DNA of 64,000 nt, from positions 248,001 through 312,000 of the forward strand of contig JAHLLG010000003.1 of assembly GCA_020444275.1 (NCBI GenBank). Direction: 5' to 3'. Origin of the DNA: Bacteroidota bacterium. Lineage in GTDB: Bacteria > Bacteroidota > Bacteroidia > Bacteroidales > UBA12077. The position numbers and the translations under genes were made by a program. Each line of letters starts with the position of its first letter. The stretch's first letter is position 1. Positions 17,181-25,765 of this stretch are shown in pieces. The notes below the pieces were generated by a model that worked only from the letters and a program-made list of their open reading frames with translations, ran no database searches and had not been told where the DNA came from.

Positions 17181-19142
17181 ATGTATAAAATAACACAAGT
17201 TGTTATCGTCATTTTATTAATTGAACTTATATCTAGTATGAAAAACCCAGAAAGAATTAATGATCTTAGTATTTATAATTATGAACTTCTGAAAGCCGGA
17301 GCTATTGAGCCAAAAGGATGGATTAAGGAACAATTAAAACGTGATTTGCAGGAAGGTTATATAGGTAAATATGATGACGTTAATCCAACGGTTACACATG
17401 ATGTTTTTATTCATCAAAACAGAAAAAGCCGACGCCGCGTTGGTTTAAGAAAAGAGTGGTGGAGTGGCGAACATGAAGGATATTGGAAAGATGCAGTTGT
17501 CAGAATGGCTTTTCTTACCGGAAATAAGAATTATATCGAAAAATCACAAGACTGGATTAAAGAATTAAAGGAAATTACTCAAAATGGTGATTATATTGGA
17601 ATATATGCCGATTGTGATAAATCTGGTTGTCGTTTTAACCATTTAAGAGGTAATGGCGAACTCTGGACCACAAGCAGATTATTAATGGCGATATTGGCCT
17701 ATTATGAGTTTACAGATAATAAAGAAGTTTTAAAAATGGCTGAAGATGCCGCTCAGCTTATTATGAAAAGCTACAAGAATGAAAATTATTTTGCAGTTAA
17801 AGAGCGCGGTGGAGGAGTAAGTCATGGTGTTGGATTCTTCGAAAATCTTGAATGGCTCTATCGCATAACCGGTAAAAAAGAATATCTCGACTTTTCAGTA
17901 AAGTTATATCAAGATTTTAACAACGGTAAAATGCGCGATGATGACCTCACTACATTGGAATTACTGGATGAAAATAATCTTTTCGAAGGTCATGGAGCAC
18001 ATATTGCCGAAGGTTTATTTGTGCCGGAATATATAGCTTCAATAGAAGAGAGTGATCGACACGAACAAGCTGCTGATCATGTAATGATAAAACTTAATCA
18101 ACATTTGACACCTGGCGGAGCAATGCGAGCCGACGAATGGATAAAACAACGCAAAGGAACTGCCGACGAACGTTACGAATATTGCGGTATTGCCGAAATG
18201 GTGAGCCCGTTGAATAAAATGATTTCGTTTACCGGAGATATGGAGTTGGCAGATAAAATTGAAATTATGACATTTAATGCCGGACAAGGTGCGCGTTTCC
18301 CCGTGTTATCAGCATTATCATATTTAACTACCGATAATCGAATTCACATAAAGCACAGCGAGTTAATCAAACGAGAACATTATGATGCATCGCACCTGGC
18401 AGCAGCATGCTGCGCGTTAAATGGAGCACGTCTAATGCCATATTATGTTGAAGGAATGTGGATGAAAAAAGCAGACGACAATGGTATTGCCGCAGTTCTC
18501 CTGGGACCGAGTGAACTTAAAACAACAATCAATCATATTCCGGTCGAAATAGTTGAGAATACAAATTATCCGTTTTCAGATGAAATCGAATTTAAAATAA
18601 CTGCACTTAAGCCGGTTACATTTCCGTTGTACATCAGAAAACCGCATGGCTGTAAAAGTGTTCAGGTAAATAGTTCGGAAGATGCGCGTGTAAATGAAAC
18701 TGATAACTTGGTAAGAATTGAAAAAACATGGAATAAAAATGACGTAGTAAACATAAAATTCAATTTTAATATTGAGCAAATTTCTCAACCGGCTTCCAAA
18801 ACAGTAAAAGATAGTGGTGTTTATTTTAAACGAGGTCCGTTGGTTTTCGCATTACCTTTTGAAGATAAGAAAAAAACGATAAAAGAATATCGAAACAGTG
18901 GTTTTTACAGATACAAAATAACAGCTGCTGATTCATCAGGATGGCATTACAAAGTAAATACAAACGATGAATTTACATATGAGCCAAGTAGCCCGGAAGA
19001 AAAATTGCATCCTTGGGATGAGCCGATTGTAAAATTGAAAGGAACACTAAGAGACAAACAAAATAAAAAACAGGATGTTGAACTTGTACCTATGGGAAAT
19101 ACCATATTCAGGCGAGTTACATTTTCTGTTTCTCATAAATAA
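17181..19142 (+). CDS. GH127-like (DUF1680) glycoside hydrolase, exported
   Basis: 653 residues with an N-terminal hydrophobic segment ending near ELISS, so probably exported to the periplasm. An alpha/alpha-toroid domain contains ELWTTSRLLMAILAYYE. Family-127-type zinc/thiol residues appear as YEYC (the Glu and Cys ligands) and AACC (ligand and nucleophile Cys). A C-terminal beta-sandwich follows. GH127 enzymes are retaining beta-L-arabinofuranosidases using a Cys nucleophile. The placement is by these motifs, and the true substrate could differ. It is followed by a GT2, a flippase-like protein and a START-like protein. No polysaccharide-utilisation pair (SusC/SusD) is nearby, so a role in remodelling the cell's own envelope glycan is possible. 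Confidence 0.75.
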   Translation: MYKITQVVIVILLIELISSMKNPERINDLSIYNYELLKAGAIEPKGWIKEQLKRDLQEGYIGKYDDVNPTVTHDVFIHQNRKSRRRVGLRKEWWSGEHEGYWKDAVVRMAFLTGNKNYIEKSQDWIKELKEITQNGDYIGIYADCDKSGCRFNHLRGNGELWTTSRLLMAILAYYEFTDNKEVLKMAEDAAQLIMKSYKNENYFAVKERGGGVSHGVGFFENLEWLYRITGKKEYLDFSVKLYQDFNNGKMRDDDLTTLELLDENNLFEGHGAHIAEGLFVPEYIASIEESDRHEQAADHVMIKLNQHLTPGGAMRADEWIKQRKGTADERYEYCGIAEMVSPLNKMISFTGDMELADKIEIMTFNAGQGARFPVLSALSYLTTDNRIHIKHSELIKREHYDASHLAAACCALNGARLMPYYVEGMWMKKADDNGIAAVLLGPSELKTTINHIPVEIVENTNYPFSDEIEFKITALKPVTFPLYIRKPHGCKSVQVNSSEDARVNETDNLVRIEKTWNKNDVVNIKFNFNIEQISQPASKTVKDSGVYFKRGPLVFALPFEDKKKTIKEYRNSGFYRYKITAADSSGWHYKVNTNDEFTYEPSSPEEKLHPWDEPIVKLKGTLRDKQNKKQDVELVPMGNTIFRRVTFSVSHK

Positions 19143-19166
19143 AAATTAATACTAAAATTAAAAACG

Positions 19167-19943
19167 ATGAAAGAAAAAGTAAGCATTATTATTTGTGCAT
19201 ATAACGAAGAAGAAACCATTGAAGAGGTAGTTCGAAAATGTCATGAATACAATTCGAAAAGCGAAATTATCGTAGTTGATGATGGTTCAAGCGATAAAAC
19301 GCAGGATATTTTAAGTAACCTGAATAAGGAGATCGATTTTAAAAATATCAGGCTCCCCGAAAATAAGGGAAAAAGCAATGCTATGGTAGTTGGTGTTGAG
19401 AATGCTGAAAATGAAGTTATTCTGTTCTGGGATGCCGACGTTACAGGTATTAGAAAGGAGCATTTTGATCAGATTCTAAAACCGGTATTGGATGAGAATG
19501 CTGAAGCCGATATGGTGCTGGGCTCTCCATCGGAAACACTGATTGATTATCGGGTAAATCCATTTAAAAGTTTGACTGGTGAAAGAGCATTGTACAAAAA
19601 GGATCTGGAACCTATACTCGAAAATATAAGGGATATTCGATTTGGCGTAGAAACTTACATTAATTTGTATTTTCAGGCACATGGTAAAAAAGTGAAATAT
19701 ACCCTGTTAGATGGTTTAACACATCCAACAAAATATGGTAAAACATCACCTGCAAAAGCTACAAAAGAGTTTATTAGCGAAGGGCAGGAGATAGCAGTAA
19801 CTCTGTTAAAAAACTATGACTTGATTACTAAAACAATTGGTAACTCTTTCGAGGAGCAAGGTGAAAAATTTAAAGATTCGATTAAGAAAATGCAGGATGA
19901 TCTGAACGATAAGATACAGACTCTTTTAAGAAATAATGGATAG
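19167..19943 (+). CDS. family 2 glycosyltransferase
   Basis: 258 residues. A GT-A nucleotide-sugar-binding domain carries IIICAYNEEETIEEV, VVDDGSSDKT and the DxD-type ILFWDADVTG. The C-terminal third is helical and has no clear membrane span, so it is cytoplasmic or peripheral. Donor and acceptor are unknown; proteins of this shape often build a lipid-linked or secondary-metabolite sugar. It overlaps the next gene, a flippase-like membrane protein, by 8 bp, and the tight coupling suggests the sugar product is lipid linked. Confidence 0.85.
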   Translation: MKEKVSIIICAYNEEETIEEVVRKCHEYNSKSEIIVVDDGSSDKTQDILSNLNKEIDFKNIRLPENKGKSNAMVVGVENAENEVILFWDADVTGIRKEHFDQILKPVLDENAEADMVLGSPSETLIDYRVNPFKSLTGERALYKKDLEPILENIRDIRFGVETYINLYFQAHGKKVKYTLLDGLTHPTKYGKTSPAKATKEFISEGQEIAVTLLKNYDLITKTIGNSFEEQGEKFKDSIKKMQDDLNDKIQTLLRNNG

Positions 19944-20928
19944 AAAAAAGATATATCAGTCTATATTATTTTTTATAATTGGTGTAGCTCTTCTGTGGTT
20001 TATTTTTAGAGATACCAATCTGGAGCAAGTTAAAAACGAGCTATATAGAGTAAAGTGGTTTTGGGTTGGTGTATCTGTTTTGTTAAACTTAATAAGTCAA
20101 CTGGTAAGAGCTTTTCGTTGGAAAACCCTGTTTATACCTTTAAAATATTCACCAAAAATTTATAACCTTTTCTATGCAGTACTTGTTTTGGCATTTACAA
20201 ACCAGGTTATTCCGAGGGGTGGAGAAATTGCACGATTAGGAGTTATAAACAGGTATGAAAAGGTCCCCATGTCAAAATTATTTGGAATTGCTTTAGTTGA
20301 GCGATTAACCGATTTAATTATACTTATACTTATATTTTTAATCTTATTAATATGGCAGTTTCCAATTATTCAGAAGTTGGCAGCCTTACCACAAATTAAT
20401 TTAGAAGATATAAGCCTATTACGAATAGGCCTTATAGTGAGTGCAGTTGTGGCCGGCTTATTTCTTATTTATTACTTGATCAGGAGATTTAAACTTTTAA
20501 ATAAGTTTAGTGATAAGATAAAAAGCATTAAAAACGATTTACACGAAGGATTTACATCCATTTATCATATCAAAAATAAATTGTTGTATTTCGTTCAATC
20601 AGTTTCGATCTATGCTATTTGGTTGCTAATGTTGTATGTTTTATTCCTGGCATATCCTCCAACCGAGGATTTAAGTTTTAAAGCGGCAGCTTTTACTTTT
20701 GGATTAGCAACACTGGCCTTTTTATTACCCATACAAGCAGGTATGGGCGCATGGCATTTTGTTGTTATACAGTGTTTAATCATTTTCGGAATCGAATCCG
20801 ATGTTGGAAAGGTATTTGCTTTAATGGCGCATTCGGCCACAAACCATATTTATTTGATTACTGGAATCATTGCTTTTGTGCTGTTACCCATTTCAAATCC
20901 ACAAAAACAAACCGTTAAGAATGATTAG
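19936..20928 (+). CDS. flippase-like membrane protein (lysylphosphatidylglycerol synthase TM family)
   Basis: 330 residues with about eight hydrophobic spans. The family signature is visible in QLVRAFRWKTLF near residue 55, in NQVIPRGGEIARLGVINRYE and in the C-terminal IQAGMGAWHFVV. This is the membrane half of MprF-like proteins without the synthase domain, usually annotated as a UPF0104 flippase-like protein. It overlaps the GT2 gene upstream and the START-like gene downstream by 8 bp each, so the three are translationally coupled. A lipid-moving role is family-based inference. Confidence 0.82.
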   Translation: MDRKKIYQSILFFIIGVALLWFIFRDTNLEQVKNELYRVKWFWVGVSVLLNLISQLVRAFRWKTLFIPLKYSPKIYNLFYAVLVLAFTNQVIPRGGEIARLGVINRYEKVPMSKLFGIALVERLTDLIILILIFLILLIWQFPIIQKLAALPQINLEDISLLRIGLIVSAVVAGLFLIYYLIRRFKLLNKFSDKIKSIKNDLHEGFTSIYHIKNKLLYFVQSVSIYAIWLLMLYVLFLAYPPTEDLSFKAAAFTFGLATLAFLLPIQAGMGAWHFVVIQCLIIFGIESDVGKVFALMAHSATNHIYLITGIIAFVLLPISNPQKQTVKND

Positions 20929-21550
20929 AAGTAATCTAAACATATTAAAATTATTGCTGATCTTTTTCATTACAGGGTATGCTATAAGTGCAGAAGCTGA
21001 TGAGCCTAATAAGTTGTTACAAAAGAACAATATTATTATTTATGATTTGGATCCTTCGGAAAACAATAATCATTATAAAGCTATTTATTATATAGATACA
21101 GATTTAAATCATTTTAGAAATTTGGTATTAAATCCCAAAAATCATGAGCACTGGATTAGTAATATTAAAAGTGCGGAAAATATTAGTCAAATAAATGATT
21201 CAATAATTTATTCTTATGTAATCATAAGTGTACAATCAATTCTGAAAAAAGAAGCTGTGGTAAAAACAGTTATTAAAAAGCAGCCGGATAACAGGCAAAC
21301 CTATATCATACAGCAAATTGATACTTCCTTAGTGTATGATTCCAGGTATAAACGGTTAAAAAGTTTTACAGCGCAATGGAATATTCGCGAAGTAGGAGAA
21401 CATAAAATAGAGGTTAAGTTAAGCTTTCTGGGCACTAAGAAAGATTACCCCGATTTTATAGACAGATATTTAAGGTCATTGTTTGTTAAAAAAATATATA
21501 AGATAGCATACAGATCAAGAAAACAAGCACAACAAGTGTTTACTAATTGA
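20921..21550 (+). CDS. START-like lipid-binding domain protein, exported
   Basis: About 209 residues from the ATG at 20921. The track start at 20870 would run deep into the previous gene. An N-terminal hydrophobic segment (ILKLLLIFFITGYAISAEA) is a signal peptide. The remainder has the layout of a START/SRPBCC helix-grip protein (HFRNLVLNPKNHEHWISNIK, then beta strands such as LKSFTAQWNIREVG, and a C-terminal helix). START proteins hold a hydrophobic ligand. Its coupling to the flippase-like gene fits periplasmic lipid handling. Confidence 0.65.
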   Translation: MIRSNLNILKLLLIFFITGYAISAEADEPNKLLQKNNIIIYDLDPSENNNHYKAIYYIDTDLNHFRNLVLNPKNHEHWISNIKSAENISQINDSIIYSYVIISVQSILKKEAVVKTVIKKQPDNRQTYIIQQIDTSLVYDSRYKRLKSFTAQWNIREVGEHKIEVKLSFLGTKKDYPDFIDRYLRSLFVKKIYKIAYRSRKQAQQVFTN

Positions 21551-21557
21551 TATAAAG

Positions 21558-22457
21558 ATGTTTGAAAAATTACAGTCAACATACGGTCAGGTAAAAGAAA
21601 AGATTCTGAGTTGGATGGAAAACATTATTGTTATGCTTCCAAATCTTTTATTAGCAATACTTATTATAGTTGCTACAGTAATCGTTTCAAAGTTTTTTCG
21701 AAAACTAACCAAACGAACATTATCCCGATTCATACATAATAAAGCAATTGTTGATCTGCTTGGTTCTGTAACATACATCATTATAGTAACTATTGGATTT
21801 TTTGTGGCACTTCGAGTTCTGGATCTCGACAAAACAGTTACTTCATTATTGGCAGGTGTTGGTATTGTAGGTTTGGCACTTGGATTTGCATTTAAAGACA
21901 TTGCCGCGAATTTTATTGCTGGAATTTATATGGCAGTAAAAAGTCCCATTAATGTTGGCGATGTGGTTGAATATCATGATGTTTATGGAGTAGTTAAGAA
22001 GATAGGGCTTAGGGCAATAACGATTGAATCTTTTCAGGGACAAAACATTATTATACCCAATCGTTTGATTATGGAGGAGAAGTACAAGCATTATACAATT
22101 AACAAAGAACGAAGAATAGATTTAGATGTTGGAATATCGTATGGTGATGATCTTGATAAAGTTGAGAGGGTTACTCTTGAGTCTATTAAAAAAATTGATT
22201 ATTTGTTAAAAGATAAACCCGTTGATTTGTATTTTACTGAATTTGCCGATAGTGCGATAACATTTACTGTAAGGTATTGGGTAAGATATACTCCCAGAGA
22301 CATACTTGTTTACTTAAGAGCGGTGAGCGATGGCATTAAAAACATTAAAAAGGCTTATGAAGAGAATGATATTACCATTACGTTTCCAATACGAACAATT
22401 GATTTTGGAATTAAAGGAGGAGAATCCTTAGCTGATATGATTAATAAAACCAATTAG
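21558..22457 (+). CDS. small-conductance mechanosensitive channel, MscS family
   Basis: 299 residues with three N-terminal transmembrane helices. The pore-lining TM3 and start of the beta domain read GVGIVGLALGFAFKDIAANFIAGIYM, characteristic of MscS. The beta domain has GDVVEYHDVYGVVKKIGLRAITIE. The C-terminal alpha/beta domain is of normal length. The channel opens under membrane tension to release solutes during osmotic downshock. It starts 7 bp after the START-like gene, so it is probably in the same transcript. Confidence 0.93.
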   Translation: MFEKLQSTYGQVKEKILSWMENIIVMLPNLLLAILIIVATVIVSKFFRKLTKRTLSRFIHNKAIVDLLGSVTYIIIVTIGFFVALRVLDLDKTVTSLLAGVGIVGLALGFAFKDIAANFIAGIYMAVKSPINVGDVVEYHDVYGVVKKIGLRAITIESFQGQNIIIPNRLIMEEKYKHYTINKERRIDLDVGISYGDDLDKVERVTLESIKKIDYLLKDKPVDLYFTEFADSAITFTVRYWVRYTPRDILVYLRAVSDGIKNIKKAYEENDITITFPIRTIDFGIKGGESLADMINKTN

Positions 22458-22470
22458 CTAGTAAATTTTA

Positions 22471-22509
22471 TGAGGAAAAAGAACACAAATAATGTGTAAA
22501 CAATCCACG
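22471..22509. promoter_or_regulatory. two 17-bp activator-like sites upstream of the SHOCT/metal-ATPase operon
   Basis: TGAGGAAAAAGAACACA (22471-22487) and TGTGTAAACAATCCACG (22493-22509) have centres 22 bp apart. Both are weaker matches to TGTGG-N7-CCACA. They lie about 93-115 bp upstream of the TTTGGTACG box at 22593. Confidence 0.4.
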
Positions 22510-22592
22510 ATCATGATGGAGTTTCAGAGGTAAGATTCCATTTAAGTATTGAAAATGCTGAACCTATAAATGTATTGGAAAAGAACTTCACT

Positions 22593-22608
22593 TTGGTACG
22601 ATTTTCTT
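22593..22608 (+). promoter_or_regulatory. sigma-54-like -24 box before SHOCT gene
   Basis: TTTGGTACG is a good -24 element, but GC is not found at the required spacing (TT instead). It lies about 76 bp before the start codon. It is supported mainly by the upstream sites and by resemblance to other boxes in the window. Confidence 0.3.
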
Positions 22609-22669
22609 ATCAGTTATTATGGATAGTTTATAATAAATAAGTAATAATTAAATAAAAAAGAATAATAAA

Positions 22670-22891
22670 ATGATGCATCAATTTGGAAATCATGGCTGGG
22701 CCATGGGATGGGGCTGGATCATTGGCCTTATCCTTTTAGTCGTTATAATTTGGTTAATTGCCAGAACATTTAACCAAGGTAAAGTTAATCAGTTGGAAAA
22801 TAAATCTCCACTTGATATTTTGAAAGAAAGATATGCAAAGGGAGAAATTGATAAAGAAGAATTTGAAGAACGAAAAAAGGATTTAATGTAA
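22670..22891 (+). CDS. small membrane protein with SHOCT domain
   Basis: 73 residues. One transmembrane helix follows a His/Trp/Met-rich N-terminus (MMHQFGNHGWAMGWGW). The C-terminal SHOCT motif is LDILKERYAKGEIDKEEFEERKKDL. SHOCT segments are short oligomerisation motifs. Proteins with this layout are often encoded beside copper and heavy-metal resistance genes, and the next gene is a metal-type P1B ATPase. A metal-stress accessory role is inference. Confidence 0.85.
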   Translation: MMHQFGNHGWAMGWGWIIGLILLVVIIWLIARTFNQGKVNQLENKSPLDILKERYAKGEIDKEEFEERKKDLM

Positions 22892-22966
22892 AAAGTTAGT
22901 CTTATTGAAATTAAGGAGGATGATTCTTCTAAATAAAATATGATGAAAATTTAAAACGCCGGTAAT

Positions 22967-25036
22967 ATGGATCATAATCACGAGCATAAACAGAAAGAAA
23001 ACGAGAATCATAAACATAATAAATCACACGATCACCATTCTGATAACCATCAATCGCACAATCATAGTTCGCACGATCATACCGAACATCATAAAATGAT
23101 GATCCAAGATTTTCGAACACGTTTTTGGATTTCTTTAGTTGTTACGATTCCTGTTTTGGTTATGTCGCCAATGATCCAGAATGTTTTTGGATACCAGTTT
23201 TCGTTTAGTTTTGAAAAATATATCCTGTTTGCATTGTCAACATTTATCTTTTTTTATGGTGGTTGGCCTTTCTTAACCGGATTGGTGGATGAACTAAAGA
23301 AAAAACAACCCGGAATGATGACCCTTATTGCTGTAGCTATTACAGTTGCCTGGGGTTACAGTTCGGCAACAACTTTTGGAGTAAAAGGAAGTACTTTTTT
23401 CTGGGAGTTGGCAACACTTATTGATATTATGTTACTGGGGCACTGGATAGAAATGAAATCTGTTGTGAATGCATCCGGATCGCTCAAAAAACTGGTCGAG
23501 CTGATGCCAACCGAAGCTCGTATTATAAAAGATGGTGATACGAAGGAGGTAAAAATCGATGAACTGAAACAAGATGACCTGGTACTGGTTAAACCCGGTG
23601 AGAAAATTCCGGTAGATGGTATTATAACCGATGGAGAAAGCAGTGTAAATGAATCGATGGTTACCGGCGAATCAAAACCGGTTACCAAATCAAAAGATGA
23701 AAAGGTAATTGGTGGAACCATTAATGGTAACAGTTCATTAAAAGTTAAGGTAGAACAGGTTGGCGAAAAAGCTTATTTGAACAAGGTTGTTGAAATGGTG
23801 CGCGAAGCACAAAACAAAAAATCAAAAACACAGCACTTGGCCGACCGGATTGCATTTTGGTTAACCATTATTGCGTTAACCATTGGTTTTGGAACACTAA
23901 CTACCTGGTTAATTTTGGGTAAACCATTTGTATTTGCTTTAGAACGAATGGCAAGTGTTATGGTTATTACCTGTCCGCACGCACTAGGATTGGCAGTGCC
24001 ATTGGTTGTTGCCATATCTACTTCAATTTCTGCTCAAAATGGTTTACTTATTCGTAACCGTACTGCTTTCGAAAATTCCAGAAAAATTACCACGTTCTTG
24101 TTTGATAAAACCGGAACACTTACCAAAGGAAATTTTGGTGTAACCCGTTTTGGTTCATTAAACAAGGAGTTTGAAGATAAAGATATACTTCGTTTAGCCG
24201 GAACACTGGAATCAAACTCAGAGCATCCGTTGGCTTCTGGAATTATGGATAAAGTAAAAGATGAAAACATTGAGTTGGGCAAGGTAAAGGATTTTAATGC
24301 CATTAAAGGAAAAGGAGTTGAAGGGAAAGTAGATGATAAAAAAATGATGGTAGTAAGTCCCGGGTATCTTGAAGAAAAGAAAATAAATATTCCTGATGAT
24401 CTTAAAAAGGATAATAAAGAAACGGTAGTTTATCTTTTGGTAAATAAAAAGCTGGCCGGTTATATCTCAATGGCAGATGAGATAAGGGAAGAATCATACG
24501 AAGCCATAAAAACATTAAAGAGTAATAAGCTAAAAGTTTATATGATGACTGGCGATAACGAAAAAGTGGCCAAGAGTGTAAGCAATGAATTGGAATTGGA
24601 TGGATATTTTGCGGGCATCCTTCCCGATCAAAAAATGGATAAGATAAAAGAATTTAAGAAGAAAGGTGAGTTTGTAGCCATGACTGGTGATGGTATTAAT
24701 GATGCTCCGGCATTAGCTGAAGCCGATGTTGGAATTGCTGTCGGATCAGGAACCGATGTGGCAGCAGAGACTGCAGATATCATCCTGGTAAATAGCAATC
24801 CGAAAGATATTTCAGGTTTAATCATTTTTGGTAAGGAAACATACAAAAAAATGATTCAGAACTTTATTTGGGCTACTGCCTACAATGTAGTTGCAATACC
24901 ATTAGCTGCTGGTGTGCTATTCAGTGCCGGAATATTAATTAACCCAGCATTGGGCGCAGTACTAATGAGTATTAGTACCGTTGTAGTAGCTATAAATGCA
25001 CAACTATTAAGAGGAAAAATGAATATAAATCATTAA
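22967..25036 (+). CDS. P1B-type heavy-metal ATPase with CPH motif (CopB-like)
   Basis: 689 residues. The N-terminus is His-rich for about 45 residues with no CxxC metal domain. Membrane helices follow, then the TGES actuator loop (MVTGESKPV), the transmembrane metal motif Cys336-Pro-His338 (TCPHALGLA), phosphorylation Asp380 in DKTGTLTKG, the HP dipeptide in SEHPLASG and the hinge GDGINDAPALAEADVGIAVGSG. The CPH motif defines the P1B-3 (CopB) group, reported to export copper, with silver as an alternative. Its exact ion is inference. It follows the SHOCT gene and precedes a redoxin and DUF302 gene, a likely metal or redox defence unit. Confidence 0.93.
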   Translation: MDHNHEHKQKENENHKHNKSHDHHSDNHQSHNHSSHDHTEHHKMMIQDFRTRFWISLVVTIPVLVMSPMIQNVFGYQFSFSFEKYILFALSTFIFFYGGWPFLTGLVDELKKKQPGMMTLIAVAITVAWGYSSATTFGVKGSTFFWELATLIDIMLLGHWIEMKSVVNASGSLKKLVELMPTEARIIKDGDTKEVKIDELKQDDLVLVKPGEKIPVDGIITDGESSVNESMVTGESKPVTKSKDEKVIGGTINGNSSLKVKVEQVGEKAYLNKVVEMVREAQNKKSKTQHLADRIAFWLTIIALTIGFGTLTTWLILGKPFVFALERMASVMVITCPHALGLAVPLVVAISTSISAQNGLLIRNRTAFENSRKITTFLFDKTGTLTKGNFGVTRFGSLNKEFEDKDILRLAGTLESNSEHPLASGIMDKVKDENIELGKVKDFNAIKGKGVEGKVDDKKMMVVSPGYLEEKKINIPDDLKKDNKETVVYLLVNKKLAGYISMADEIREESYEAIKTLKSNKLKVYMMTGDNEKVAKSVSNELELDGYFAGILPDQKMDKIKEFKKKGEFVAMTGDGINDAPALAEADVGIAVGSGTDVAAETADIILVNSNPKDISGLIIFGKETYKKMIQNFIWATAYNVVAIPLAAGVLFSAGILINPALGAVLMSISTVVVAINAQLLRGKMNINH

Positions 25037-25047
25037 AAACTAATATT

Positions 25048-25284
25048 ATGGAAATTATTATAGCAGCGACAAAATCATGCAATCACAGGCCAATTCTTGA
25101 ACAAGAATTAAAAGATGCCGGCCTGGAGTATAAACTGATGTTTTATGAAGAACATCCTGAAATTTTTGAGAAATTTAATTTAAAAACATCACCTCTGTTA
25201 ATTTGTGACGGCGAATTAGTTTCTGAAGGAATGCCTGAACATAAAAAGATACTGGATTTATGCGAAAAGTTTAAAATGAAATAG
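25048..25284 (+). CDS. thioredoxin/glutaredoxin-fold small protein
   Basis: 78 residues with a thioredoxin-like pattern: strand IIIAATKSC, helix, strand YKLMFYEEH, and a cis-Pro segment TSPLLI. It has a single active-site-like Cys in KSCNHRP rather than CxxC, so it resembles monothiol glutaredoxins or metal/thiol carriers more than a dithiol oxidoreductase. It begins 11 bp after the P1B ATPase gene and was probably selected with it. The function is not established. Confidence 0.65.
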   Translation: MEIIIAATKSCNHRPILEQELKDAGLEYKLMFYEEHPEIFEKFNLKTSPLLICDGELVSEGMPEHKKILDLCEKFKMK

Positions 25285-25327
25285 AATATAAATAAAATTC
25301 ATTTTACATCAATTTCAACCTAATGAT

Positions 25328-25714
25328 ATGAAGTATTATATTGAAAAAACAGCTAAATACAGTTTTGACCAGGCCATTGAGAAAATAACCGAAGCACTTA
25401 AAAAAGAAGGTTTCGGAGTTCTCTCTGAAATAGATATGCATGATAAGCTGAAAGAGAAACTAGATGTTAATTTTAGAAAATACAAAATTCTTGGAGCTTG
25501 CAATCCACCTAGTGCTTACAAAGCATTACAATTAGAAAATAAAATTGGTATACTGCTTCCTTGTAATGTAATTGTTCAGGAGTTAGGGCCGAACAATGTT
25601 GAGGTAGCTGTGGTAAACCCTGTGGTTTCTATGCAAGTTGTAGAAAATGAAGAGTTAGAAGACCTGGCTGTTGAAATCAAGAATAAATTAGAAATGGCAT
25701 TAGAATATTTTTAA
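25328..25714 (+). CDS. DUF302 domain protein
   Basis: 128 residues matching the DUF302 layout: an N-terminal YSFDQAIEKITEALKKEGFGVLSEIDM, then KILGACNPPSAYKAL and the strand GILLPCNVIVQE. Two conserved Cys are present (GAC, LPC). DUF302 proteins are small dimeric cytoplasmic proteins of unknown function, often beside sulfur, redox or metal genes. There is no signal peptide. It lies downstream of the metal ATPase and redoxin. Confidence 0.85.
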   Translation: MKYYIEKTAKYSFDQAIEKITEALKKEGFGVLSEIDMHDKLKEKLDVNFRKYKILGACNPPSAYKALQLENKIGILLPCNVIVQELGPNNVEVAVVNPVVSMQVVENEELEDLAVEIKNKLEMALEYF

Positions 25715-25765
25715 ATCTTTAAAAATAAAAATTTGAATAATGCATTTAAAAGGTAAGCAGGTATT

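Noticed and set aside
20870-20921. Extended N-terminus of the START-like protein
   Set aside because: It would run inside the flippase-like gene, and the signal peptide begins after the ATG at 20921.
22929-23120. Tyr/Asp-rich antisense ORF at the start of the ATPase gene
   Set aside because: A product of the His-codon run read on the other strand.
23356-23721. 121-residue antisense ORF in the P1B ATPase gene
   Set aside because: Shadow frame; no signature and no start context.
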